10,023 bases of DNA from an uncultured Bacteroidota bacterium (GCA_902766265.1 CACXCY010000036.1:1-10023); one strand, 5' to 3'; numbered from the stretch's first letter, positions 1-7,093 are shown. The notes: a model not told the origin generated them from the letters alone. Numbers and translations are program-made.

Positions 1-871
1 GGAGCTCGGGGTGCTCCTGCAGGAGTTTCTGGCCGGCTTCGTAACCGTATTGGAACAAATCGTCGATATGGCTGAAATCGGCCTGCCCGTAACCGTGGGG
101 GTTGATGGGGACTATGTGGGTGAAGAACGGGATGCGGTCGTAGGTGTTGGCGTCGACCAGCACGGAGATGGTGCGCAGCCATATCTCGTTGCGCTTCTCC
201 AGCTGCGTGGTGACGGTGTCGTCCATGAAATAGGAGCCGATGCGTATGGAGCAGCCCTCTTCGTAGAGCGGCTCGACGGGCAGGTTGTCCATCACGCCGC
301 CGTCGACGTAGGTGACACCTTCGATGCGCACGGGGGCGAAGACGAACGGGAAGGAGGCCGATGCGGTGACGTACTGTGCCAAATACCCACCGTGCCCCAC
401 ATGCTTGGCACAGATGTTGTTGAGGTCGGTCGCGCAGCAATAGAACGGGATGTGGAGCGAGTCGAAACAGTTGTGGGGCATGTATTTGTATATGATTCGG
501 CGCAGGCGCTGGTAATCGGCATAGCCGCCGTCGCGCTTGTGGTTGGACTTCACGATGTTGCCCAGCTTGTGCATGCCTTCGGTCTTGGCGATGTCCACAA
601 TCTGGCGAGGGGAATAGCCGGCGGCGTAGAAGAGACCCACAATGGCGCCCATCGAGGTGCCGGAGATAACGTCGATACGCACGTTCGCCTCGTCCAAGGC
701 CTGCAGCAATCCGAGGTGGGCATAGCCCTTGGCGGCGCCACCGCTGAGGGCGAGCCCCACTTTGACGCTGTCGTCGTAACAGGATGCGGGACGCTGGGGG
801 TTGAGCGACGGCTGCGCCGCACACAACAGGGAGAGGGGGAAGAGTAGCAGGAACAGTAAACTTTGCTTCAT
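1..871 (-). CDS. Patatin-like phospholipase, secreted (3' end beyond window)
   Basis: This is the N-terminal 290 codons of a serine acyl hydrolase of the patatin family; the gene continues past position 1. Residues 1-19 form a signal peptide (MKQSLLFLLLFPLSLLCAA), so the protein should leave the cytoplasm. The patatin signatures are all present: the oxyanion loop SGGAAKG at 43-49, the nucleophile elbow GTSMG at 71-75 with Ser73, and the catalytic Asp190 in DGG at 190-192. Together they form the family's Ser-Asp dyad. Likely substrates are phospholipids or other acyl esters, but the sequence does not fix this. In Bacteroidota and Proteobacteria such proteins often carry a C-terminal outer-membrane barrel (PlpD-like); that part would lie outside the window. 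An in-frame ATG at 877 would add only Met-Thr; I chose 871 because it gives a classic MKQ signal peptide start. It is divergent from the GroES-like gene. Confidence 0.9.
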   Translation of the reverse strand, partial: MKQSLLFLLLFPLSLLCAAQPSLNPQRPASCYDDSVKVGLALSGGAAKGYAHLGLLQALDEANVRIDVISGTSMGAIVGLFYAAGYSPRQIVDIAKTEGMHKLGNIVKSNHKRDGGYADYQRLRRIIYKYMPHNCFDSLHIPFYCCATDLNNICAKHVGHGGYLAQYVTASASFPFVFAPVRIEGVTYVDGGVMDNLPVEPLYEEGCSIRIGSYFMDDTVTTQLEKRNEIWLRTISVLVDANTYDRIPFFTHIVPINPHGYGQADFSHIDDLFQYGYEAGQKLLQEHPEL

Positions 872-910
872 AGTCATGTGAGAACGCCAAACGATTCGTT
901 TTATTGCCCG

Positions 911-939
911 TTGCGTTTTCTAATTTTTTCGTATATTTG
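911..939 (+). promoter_or_regulatory. Bacteroidota-type promoter for the GroES-like gene
   Basis: TATATTTG at 932-939 matches the Bacteroidota -7 box TAnnTTTG and is followed by the often-seen CACC. TTG at 911-913, 18 bp upstream, fits the -33 element. Transcription would start near 946, leaving a leader of about 50 nt before the ATG at 997. Seen directly: the two boxes and their spacing. Inferred: activity. Confidence 0.55.
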
Positions 940-945
940 CACCTT

Positions 946-965
946 TGCCAGGTTTACCCCTGGCA
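946..965 (+). promoter_or_regulatory. Perfect 7-bp inverted repeat in the GroES-like gene leader
   Basis: TGCCAGG (946-952) and CCTGGCA (959-965) are exact reverse complements around a 6-nt loop, TTTACC. The element starts almost exactly where the predicted promoter would begin transcription, so the mRNA could carry a 5'-terminal stem-loop, which can stabilise a transcript. It could instead be an operator for a dimeric repressor. There is no T-run, so a terminator is unlikely. A four-codon open frame (981-995, ATG to TAA) lies between it and the gene and is probably chance. Confidence 0.35.
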
Positions 966-996
966 GCGATAACCATTTGAATGTGTTATTTATAAA

Positions 997-1350
997 ATGA
1001 GAAATACATTAGATAAAATAATAGTTATTGGCGACCGCGTGCTCATCCAGCCGGACGATGGTGCCCGACGCACCCAAAGCGGGCTCTACCTGCCGGCGGG
1101 CTACCAGGAGAAAGAGGACATCCAGAGCGGATACATACTGAAATGCGGCCCCGGTTATGCCCTCCCGACCATGGACGACGGCGAGGAATGGAACGCCAAG
1201 AGCCACGAGGCAAGGTATGTGCCGCTGCAGGTACAGCCGGGCGACTGGGCGCTCTTCAACCAACGGAACGCGGTGGAGATAAAATACAACGGCGAGAAGT
1301 ACTTCGTCGTCCCCCAGAGCGCCATACTGATTGTGGAACGCGACCTGTGA
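997..1350 (+). CDS. GroES-like co-chaperonin family protein
   Basis: A 117-aa protein with the chaperonin-10 fold from end to end. The N-terminal strand GDRVLIQP (12-19) matches the GroES start, the mobile-loop region is at about 20-45, PGDWALF (81-87) is the conserved turn and strand, and YFVVPQSAILIV (102-113) is the C-terminal strand. GroES caps GroEL to enclose folding substrates. In place of the usual GroEL-contacting Ile-Val-Leu, the loop has Leu30-Tyr31-Leu32. There is also an insert of roughly a dozen residues (about 58-75), so it is longer than the ~95 aa of a housekeeping GroES. No groEL follows, and alaS begins 74 bp downstream. It is therefore probably a second, diverged member of the family rather than groES itself. 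The start is the ATG after an AT-rich stretch with no Shine-Dalgarno. The fold is fairly sure; the partner is unknown. Confidence 0.85.
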   Translation: MRNTLDKIIVIGDRVLIQPDDGARRTQSGLYLPAGYQEKEDIQSGYILKCGPGYALPTMDDGEEWNAKSHEARYVPLQVQPGDWALFNQRNAVEIKYNGEKYFVVPQSAILIVERDL

Positions 1351-1424
1351 CGCTCCACGCCGAAACGCCCTCACATCCAACAGAACCTTTTGCACTTAAC
1401 GCACCAAAAAACATTTTCCTTCAC

Positions 1425-4019
1425 ATGACCTCCAATGAAATCAGACGGCAGTTCCTGCTGTACTTCGAATCGAAACAACACCACATCGTGCCATCAGCCC
1501 CCATGGTGGTGAAGAACGACCCCACGCTGATGTTCACCAACGCCGGCATGAACCAGTTCAAGGACATCTTCCTCGGCAACGCCCCTGCCCCCTACCCTCG
1601 TGTGAGCGATTCGCAAAAGTGCCTCCGCGTCAGCGGCAAACACAACGACCTTGAGGAGGTGGGACACGACACCTACCACCACACCATGTTCGAGATGCTG
1701 GGCAACTGGTCGTTTGGCGACTATTTCAAGAAGGAGGCCATCGCCTACGGCTGGGAGTTTCTCACCGAAGTGATGAAGATTGACAAGGAGAACCTCTATG
1801 TCACCGTGTTCGGCGGCGACGAGAAAGAGGGTCTTGAGATGGATATGGAGGCCTACAACTACTGGAAGGAGCATATCAGCGAGGACCGCATCCTGCGAGG
1901 GTCGAAGAAGGACAACTTCTGGGAGATGGGCGACCAAGGCCCCTGCGGTCCCTGCTCGGAGATACACGTGGACATCCGCGACGCCGACGAGAAAGCCCGC
2001 ATACCGGGACGCGACCTCGTCAACAAGGACAACCCCCAAGTGATAGAGATCTGGAACCTGGTGTTCATGCAATACAACCGGCTGGCCGACGGTACGCTGG
2101 TGCCGCTGAAAGCCAAACATATCGACACCGGCATGGGCTTCGAGCGTCTCTGCATGGTGCTGCAAGGCAAGAAATCGAACTACGACACCGATGTGTTCCA
2201 ACCGTTGATACAGGAGATTGCCCGCAAGGCCGGCAAGACCTACGGACAAGAGGAGGAGGCCGACATCGCCATGCGCGTCTGCGCCGACCATCTCCGCGCC
2301 GTGAGCTTCAGCATCGCCGACGGACAGCTGCCCGGCAACGCCAAAGCCGGATATGTCATCCGCCGCATCCTGCGCCGCGCGGTGCGCTACGGCTACACAT
2401 TCCTCGGATTCAAAGAGCCGTTCATCAACACCCTCGTCCCCACGCTCGTCGGCCAGATGGGCGACCAGTTCCCCGAGCTGAAACAACAGAAGGAACTTAT
2501 CCAACACATCATCCTCGAGGAGGAACTGTCGTTCCTGAAGACGCTGAGCAACGGCATCATCCGCTTCGAGAAATACATCACCGACAGGAACGACAAGGTC
2601 ATCGACGGCGCTTTTGCCTTTGAGCTGTTCGACACCTACGGATTCCCCATCGACCTCACGCAGCTCATGGCTGCAGAAAAGGGCTGGACGGTGGATATGG
2701 CCGGCTTTGAGAAAGGTCTGCAGGAGCAGAAACAGCGCAGCCGCGCAGCCGCCAGCGTCGACACCGACGACTGGGTAAACGTGCATCCCGAGGTGGAAGA
2801 GCGGTTTGTGGGATACGACACCCTCGCCACCGATGTGGAGATAGTGCGCTACCGCAAAGTCAAAACCAAAGACAAGGAGTTCTTCCAGCTGGTGTTCGAC
2901 CAAACGCCTTTCTATGGCGAGAGCGGCGGCCAGGCCGGCGACAAGGGAACCATCAGCGCCAACAACGAGGTGACCCCCATCCTCGACACCAAGAAAGAGA
3001 ACAACCTGATAGTGCATCTGGTGGCCAAGCTGCCGAGCGACCTCAACGCCACATTCCACGCCGAAGTAGATGTCGAACGCCGTCACGCCACCGAGAACAA
3101 CCATACAGCCACCCACCTGCTGCACAAGGCATTGCGCACTGTGCTGGGTACCCATGTGGAGCAAAAGGGGTCGAGCGTCGACAACACCCGCCTGCGTTTC
3201 GACTTCTCCCATTTTGCCAAACTCACCAAGGAGGAAATCCGCGAAGTGGAGCGGCTGGTCAATATCGACATCCGCCGCAACATACCGCTGGAGGAGCATC
3301 GCGCTATGCCCATCGCCGAAGCCCAGAAGTTGGGCGCTATGGCGCTGTTTGGAGAGAAATACGGAGAGTTTGTGCGTGTGGTCAAATATGCCGAAAGCAT
3401 CGAATTCTGCGGAGGCACGCACGTCAAGGCCACCGGCAATATAGGCAGTTTCAAAATCGTGTACGAGACCGCTGTGGCCGCCGGCATGCGCCGCATAGAG
3501 GCCGTAACCGGCGAGGCCGCCAACAATCTGGTCAACGAATACGAAGACCAGCTCGACGCCCTAAAAGAGATGTTCAAGAATCCCAAAGACCTGACGGGCG
3601 CCATTCAAAAGCTTCAGGAAGAGAACGCCACGCTGCAGGCACAGATAGAGAAATTCCAGCAACAGCAAGCTGAGACCATCAGGAAAGAGTTTGAGCAGAA
3701 AGTGGCTGCCAACCCCATTGTGGTGGAACGTATTGACGGCGACATCAACCTGTTGAGGAACGCTATGCTGCAACTGCGCAACGAGCACCCCGAGATGGCG
3801 CTTGTGCTGGGCAGCGGCTTTGGCGAGAAGCCCTCTCTGATGGTGGTGCTGGGACAACAACACGTGGATGCCGGCAAGAACGCTGCCAACATCGTCCGCA
3901 CGGCAGGCAAAGAGATGCAGGGCGGCGGTGGCGGTCAGCCATTCCTCGCCACAGCTGGAGGCAAGAACCTTGAGGGATTGAAGAAGGCCATGGATGTGGC
4001 TCTCTCCATGATACAATGA
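1425..4019 (+). CDS. alaS: Alanine--tRNA ligase
   Basis: Cytoplasmic class IIc synthetase that charges tRNA-Ala and edits mischarged Ser and Gly. From ATG 1425 it is 864 aa, close to the usual ~870. The catalytic domain carries LMFTNAGMNQFKD (about 35-47), GHDTYHHTMFEMLGNWSFGD (80-99) and the class II motif 3 GMGFER (236-241). The editing domain has the zinc-binding pairs H560xxxH564 and C662xxxH666. Next comes a coiled coil (about 700-770), then the C-Ala domain with the glycine run at 833-837 followed by Gln-Pro. The frame is open upstream to 1143, but that part overlaps the GroES-like gene; MTSNEIRRQFLLYFESKQHH is the normal AlaRS N terminus, so 1425 is the start. No clear separate promoter is visible in the 74-bp gap, so it may share the transcript of the gene before it. 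It converges on tgt. Confidence 0.98.
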   Translation: MTSNEIRRQFLLYFESKQHHIVPSAPMVVKNDPTLMFTNAGMNQFKDIFLGNAPAPYPRVSDSQKCLRVSGKHNDLEEVGHDTYHHTMFEMLGNWSFGDYFKKEAIAYGWEFLTEVMKIDKENLYVTVFGGDEKEGLEMDMEAYNYWKEHISEDRILRGSKKDNFWEMGDQGPCGPCSEIHVDIRDADEKARIPGRDLVNKDNPQVIEIWNLVFMQYNRLADGTLVPLKAKHIDTGMGFERLCMVLQGKKSNYDTDVFQPLIQEIARKAGKTYGQEEEADIAMRVCADHLRAVSFSIADGQLPGNAKAGYVIRRILRRAVRYGYTFLGFKEPFINTLVPTLVGQMGDQFPELKQQKELIQHIILEEELSFLKTLSNGIIRFEKYITDRNDKVIDGAFAFELFDTYGFPIDLTQLMAAEKGWTVDMAGFEKGLQEQKQRSRAAASVDTDDWVNVHPEVEERFVGYDTLATDVEIVRYRKVKTKDKEFFQLVFDQTPFYGESGGQAGDKGTISANNEVTPILDTKKENNLIVHLVAKLPSDLNATFHAEVDVERRHATENNHTATHLLHKALRTVLGTHVEQKGSSVDNTRLRFDFSHFAKLTKEEIREVERLVNIDIRRNIPLEEHRAMPIAEAQKLGAMALFGEKYGEFVRVVKYAESIEFCGGTHVKATGNIGSFKIVYETAVAAGMRRIEAVTGEAANNLVNEYEDQLDALKEMFKNPKDLTGAIQKLQEENATLQAQIEKFQQQQAETIRKEFEQKVAANPIVVERIDGDINLLRNAMLQLRNEHPEMALVLGSGFGEKPSLMVVLGQQHVDAGKNAANIVRTAGKEMQGGGGGQPFLATAGGKNLEGLKKAMDVALSMIQ

Positions 4020-4021
4020 AG

Positions 4022-4030
4022 CCCCCCCCC
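4022..4030. repeat. C9 homopolymer between alaS and tgt
   Basis: Nine consecutive C residues on the plus strand lie in the 22-bp gap between the two convergent stop codons. Such tracts can slip during replication. This one is outside both coding regions, so length changes would not alter either protein. Confidence 0.9.
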
Positions 4031-4041
4031 TCCCTACGACC

Positions 4042-5169
4042 TCACACACGCTGTGAGAGTCGCGGAACGACCGAATTCTTCCACGAGGTGTAATCGCCCT
4101 CGATGATATGCTGTCGCGCGGTGCGCACCAGCCAAAGGTAGAATTTAAGGTTGTGGATACTGGCTATCTGCAAACCCAACAGCTCCTCAGAACGGATGAG
4201 GTGGTGCAGATAAGCGTAAGTGTAGCCGTCCTCGGTGGGTTCACCGTCGATGGTGATGGGGTCGAAACAAGATTCCCACTTCTTGTTTTTGATGTTTATC
4301 GTACCGTTGATGGTGAACAGCATACCGTTGCGGCCATTGCGAGTAGGCATCACACAGTCGAACATATCGACACCGCGCTCTATGCTTTCCAGCAAATTGG
4401 CCGGTGTGCCCACCCCCATGAGATAGCGCGGATGGTCCTTGGGCAATACGGCACTGACAACCTCAATCATCTCGTACATAATCTCCGTCGGCTCGCCGAC
4501 AGCCAGGCCGCCAATGGCATAACCGAGAGCGTCCTGCGACGCTATGTATTCGGCACTCTGTCGCCGCAAGTCGGCATACTTGCAGCCCTGCACAATAGGA
4601 AACAGCGCCTGCTGGTAGCCGTAAAGCGGCTCCGTCTCCCGAAAGCGCTTCACACAGCGATCCAGCCAGCGGTGTGTCAGCTCCATCGATTTCTTGGCAT
4701 AACGGTAATCGGAGTCGCCAGGCGCACATTCGTCAAACGCCATAATGATGTCAGCACCAATGACACGCTGGATATCCATAACGCGCTCCGGGGTGAAGAG
4801 GTGGTATGACCCATCAATATGGGACTGGAACTTGCAGCCCTCCTCGGTAATCTTGCGGCTGTCGGCCAGGGAGAACACCTGGAAGCCGCCGCTGTCTGTC
4901 AGCAACGGGCGATCCCACCCATTGAACTGATGCAGGCCACCTGCCGCACGCAGCACCTCAAGACCCGGACGCAGATAGAGGTGGTAGGTGTTGCCGAGAA
5001 TGATTTTGGCGTCGACATTCTCCTTCAGTTCATGCTGATGAACGGCTTTGACGCTGCCTCCGGTGCCGACAGGCATGAAGATAGGCGTGGGAATGTCGCC
5101 GTGGTCGGTGCGCAGCAAACCGGCACGGGCATTACTCTTATTGTCGGTAGCGATGAGTTGAAAGTTCAA
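4042..5169 (-). CDS. tgt: tRNA-guanine(34) transglycosylase (Tgt)
   Basis: Exchanges guanine-34 for the queuosine precursor preQ1 in GUN-anticodon tRNAs (Asp, Asn, His, Tyr). It is a 375-aa TIM-barrel protein of normal length. Visible signatures are MPVGT (32-36), LLTDSGGFQVFSL (89-101) with substrate-binding Asp92, a GGLAVGEP motif in the middle, and DMFDCVMPTRNGRNG with the expected nucleophile Asp271. The C-terminal zinc knuckle CxCxxC is absent: the region after KNKKWE has only Cys301 and is shorter than in the E. coli/Zymomonas type. The YLHHL (320-324) that normally supplies the zinc histidine remains. I recall Bacteroides homologues sharing this. The start is TTG at 5169: it is the codon that aligns with the family N terminus, and no ATG lies between it and the in-frame stop upstream. 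The gene is divergent from the glycosyltransferase and has its own promoter and leader. Confidence 0.95.
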   Translation of the reverse strand: MNFQLIATDNKSNARAGLLRTDHGDIPTPIFMPVGTGGSVKAVHQHELKENVDAKIILGNTYHLYLRPGLEVLRAAGGLHQFNGWDRPLLTDSGGFQVFSLADSRKITEEGCKFQSHIDGSYHLFTPERVMDIQRVIGADIIMAFDECAPGDSDYRYAKKSMELTHRWLDRCVKRFRETEPLYGYQQALFPIVQGCKYADLRRQSAEYIASQDALGYAIGGLAVGEPTEIMYEMIEVVSAVLPKDHPRYLMGVGTPANLLESIERGVDMFDCVMPTRNGRNGMLFTINGTINIKNKKWESCFDPITIDGEPTEDGYTYAYLHHLIRSEELLGLQIASIHNLKFYLWLVRTARQHIIEGDYTSWKNSVVPRLSQRV

Positions 5170-5268
5170 AACAATAGTATTAAGACGATTAGCTGATTGC
5201 AGTTACCTTCATTCGGGGGCATGAGGCAGCCCATGTTGATAAACGGTTGACAAAACGCCCCCTAAAAT
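5170..5268 (-). promoter_or_regulatory. Structured ~100-nt 5' leader of tgt with a 7-codon upstream ORF
   Basis: Between the predicted tgt transcription start (about 5268) and the TTG at 5169, the transcript can fold. GGGGGC (5262-5257) is complementary to GCCCCC (5220-5215). Inside that loop, AUGGG-CUGC-CUCAU (5234-5221) forms a small hairpin directly next to the closing arm. The loop also holds a near-direct repeat (plus-strand GTTGATAAAC at 5235-5244 and GTTGACAAAAC at 5246-5256). A short reading frame, ATG at 5212 to TAA at 5189, encodes MKVTAIS and ends 19 nt before the tgt start, in a different frame. I do not recognise a known preQ1 riboswitch class here. A regulatory role is inferred. 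Confidence 0.35.
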
Positions 5269-5274
5269 GGGATG

Positions 5275-5282
5275 CAAAGATA
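5275..5282 (-). promoter_or_regulatory. -7 box of the tgt promoter
   Basis: Read on the minus strand this is TATCTTTG followed by CATC, a very good match to the Bacteroidota -7 consensus TAnnTTTG. No clean TTTG lies at the -33 position, which would fall at about 5301-5304, right beside the -7 box of the opposing promoter. Confidence 0.55.
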
Positions 5283-5304
5283 CGACCTTTTTAGAAATAA
5301 TGGC

Positions 5305-5312
5305 TACTTTTG
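5305..5312 (+). promoter_or_regulatory. -7 box of the glycosyltransferase/sigma factor promoter
   Basis: TACTTTTG followed by CA fits TAnnTTTG and would start transcription near 5319, only about 15 nt before the ATG at 5334. The -33 region (about 5283-5287) is T-rich without a clear TTTG and abuts the tgt -7 box. Confidence 0.45.
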
Positions 5313-5333
5313 CAATGTCAAATATTAGCTTTA

Positions 5334-6491
5334 ATGGACTTCTCCAACGTATTAACCGACACATATACACTGATATTATTGATTGTACTCGCGGTGGCGT
5401 TTGTGTTCCTGATGCTGTACTACGGGCTGGTGAACATGCGTGTCGGCATGTATAAAAACAAGAAAATCCCCAAGCCATCGGAAATATCTGATGCCGATTT
5501 GCCGTCGGTGTCGGTGGTGATTACCGCCCATAACGAGACCGAATACCTGAAAGAAAACCTGGTATACCTATTGGAGCAGGACTATCCTGATTTCGAGGTA
5601 GTCGTGGTGGATTACACATCGAACGACGACACTCAGTTTGTGTTGCGTGTATGCAGCGAGAATTACCCGCAGCTGAAACCCATCACGTTCAGCAAGGATG
5701 TCAATATGTTCAGCGGCAAGAAATACCCGCTCTCCATCGGTATCCGTTCGGCCAAGAACGACATCATCCTGCTCACCGAACCCGATTGCCTGCCCAAAAG
5801 CTTCAACTGGATACGCAACATGATGACCGGCTACATGAACGGAGCCGACATCGTGATGGGCTACAGCGGCGTAAAGCAAGGACCGGGGCTGCTCAACAAC
5901 TTGATACAATACGACAACCTGACGGCGACGGCTTCCTGTTTCGGCATGCTGATTATGGGCAACCCCTACACCGCCACAGGCCATAACCTCTCCTACCGCC
6001 GCGATTTCTTCTTCAACAAGGGTGCCTTTATCAACCATTATAATGAGCCCGAGGGAGCCGACGACATGTTTGTCAATCAGAATGCTACCAAGCAGAACAC
6101 CGCGATGGTGCTGGAGCCCGACGCCTTTGTGATGTGCGAGCCACGCGCCACCTACGAGATGTGGCAGCTGCAGCGCAAGGCACGCTACTCCACGAAGAAA
6201 TACTACAGTTGCAAGGACAAAACGATATTGTCACTCCCCTACTTTGCCGTAACCCTGTTCTATGCAGCCGTCGTGCTGCTCCTGGTGGCCGGCACCTTCC
6301 CGTGGGAAATTGTGGCAGGCGTGGTGGCCATAAAACTACTATGGCAAATCATCGCATTCTCCCGCCTCAGCAAGCGTTTTGACGTGAAGGGAGTGGCCAT
6401 CTGGTCACCCTTGTACGAACTTTATTTCCTGTTCGCAAATACTATTTTGTACGTCACAACGTTACTGCATAAAAAAAGGAAATGGAAGTAG
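5334..6491 (+). CDS. Membrane-anchored family 2 glycosyltransferase
   Basis: A 385-aa GT-A-fold glycosyltransferase. One N-terminal membrane helix (about 12-33) precedes the catalytic domain, which starts at SVSVVITAHNE (58-68). VVVVDYTSNDD (89-99) is the first nucleotide-binding Asp region. TEPDCLP (148-154) stands where a DxD motif is expected, as Glu149-Pro-Asp151. TGHNLSYRR (215-223) is the acceptor loop, and Asp243-Asp244 take the place of the usual ED catalytic-base motif. Q280RKAR284Y resembles the QxxRW motif of processive or membrane-linked GT2 enzymes. Two or three C-terminal membrane helices follow (about 300-345 and 360-378). It probably adds sugars to a membrane lipid or surface glycan at the cytoplasmic face; donor and acceptor cannot be read. 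The frame is open upstream, but the first ATG is at 5334 and follows the promoter closely. Its last 10 bp overlap the sigma factor gene. Confidence 0.9.
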   Translation: MDFSNVLTDTYTLILLIVLAVAFVFLMLYYGLVNMRVGMYKNKKIPKPSEISDADLPSVSVVITAHNETEYLKENLVYLLEQDYPDFEVVVVDYTSNDDTQFVLRVCSENYPQLKPITFSKDVNMFSGKKYPLSIGIRSAKNDIILLTEPDCLPKSFNWIRNMMTGYMNGADIVMGYSGVKQGPGLLNNLIQYDNLTATASCFGMLIMGNPYTATGHNLSYRRDFFFNKGAFINHYNEPEGADDMFVNQNATKQNTAMVLEPDAFVMCEPRATYEMWQLQRKARYSTKKYYSCKDKTILSLPYFAVTLFYAAVVLLLVAGTFPWEIVAGVVAIKLLWQIIAFSRLSKRFDVKGVAIWSPLYELYFLFANTILYVTTLLHKKRKWK

Positions 6492-7093
6492 TTCCGAATT
6501 TTTCAACAGAAAAGGCCACGCGAGACTACCAGCTGGTACGCCGGGCTCGCGAGAAAGGCGACGAACGGGCATTTGCCGACTTGATGCAAATGTACCGTGA
6601 GCCGCTGTACCTGATGCTGTTGAAAATGACCAACAACCCCAACGATGCCGACGACCTTACCATCGAGGCATTCAGCAAGGCGTTCAACTCCCTCCACCTT
6701 TACACGCCCACCTACGCTTTCAGCACCTGGCTCTTCACCATCGCTTCCAACCACTGCATCGACTACATCCGCAAGAAGCGCATACAAACCATCTATATCG
6801 AGGACATGACCACCCACAACGGCGATGAGAGCTACGCATTCCAGATGCCGTCGGACATCGGCAACCCCGAAGACGAATTTATCCGCGAACAACGCAAGGA
6901 GATACTGCGCGAGGTGGTGGGCCAACTCAAGCCGCACTACCGCAAGATGGTCGAGCTCCGCTACTTCGAGGAACGCTCCTACGAGGAGATTGCCGAGGAG
7001 ATGAAAATGCCTCTCGGCACGGTGAAGGTGCAGCTGTTCCGAGCACGCGACCTGCTCCAGAACATTTTGAGAAAACGTAACGACCTTATATAA
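6482..7093 (+). CDS. ECF-type sigma-70 family RNA polymerase sigma factor
   Basis: A 203-aa two-domain sigma factor that directs RNA polymerase to a set of alternative promoters. Sigma region 2 spans about 27-100, with the core-binding NPNDADDLTIEAFSKAF (52-68) and the -10-recognising FSTWLFTIASNHCIDYIRKKR (80-100, approximate). A linker of about 45 residues follows, then region 4 (about 149-195) with its helix-turn-helix SYEEIAEEMKMPLGTVKVQL (167-186). Regions 1 and 3 are missing, as in ECF sigmas. The ATG at 6482 lies inside the end of the glycosyltransferase gene, behind an A-rich AAAGGA, so translation is probably coupled. There is no anti-sigma or FecR-like gene on either side, which sets it apart from the SusCD-linked ECF systems common in Bacteroidota. 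Its regulon is not evident from the sequence. Confidence 0.93.
   Translation: MEVVPNFSTEKATRDYQLVRRAREKGDERAFADLMQMYREPLYLMLLKMTNNPNDADDLTIEAFSKAFNSLHLYTPTYAFSTWLFTIASNHCIDYIRKKRIQTIYIEDMTTHNGDESYAFQMPSDIGNPEDEFIREQRKEILREVVGQLKPHYRKMVELRYFEERSYEEIAEEMKMPLGTVKVQLFRARDLLQNILRKRNDLI

Noticed and set aside
11..847. A 278-codon plus-strand frame opposite the patatin gene
   Set aside because: The minus strand carries the full patatin catalytic motifs and a signal peptide; this frame has a Val/Gly/Asp-rich shadow composition.
819..871. Lipoprotein signal in the patatin (Cys17)
   Set aside because: The residues before Cys17 are Leu-Leu; a lipobox needs a small residue at -1. A type I signal peptide is more likely.
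1494..3422. A 642-codon open frame antisense to alaS
   Set aside because: It lies wholly inside the strongly supported alaS gene. Its His/Val/Leu-rich composition is what GC-biased third positions on the other strand produce, and no family is recognisable.
4041..4057. CTCACA/TGTGAG hairpin as the alaS-tgt terminator
   Set aside because: Only 6 bp, overlapping the tgt stop codon, and with no T-run on either side.
5170..5268. A known preQ1 riboswitch upstream of tgt
   Set aside because: The compact A-rich-tailed pseudoknot of preQ1-I is not visible, and I cannot fit the leader to the other classes. It is kept only as an unclassified structured leader.
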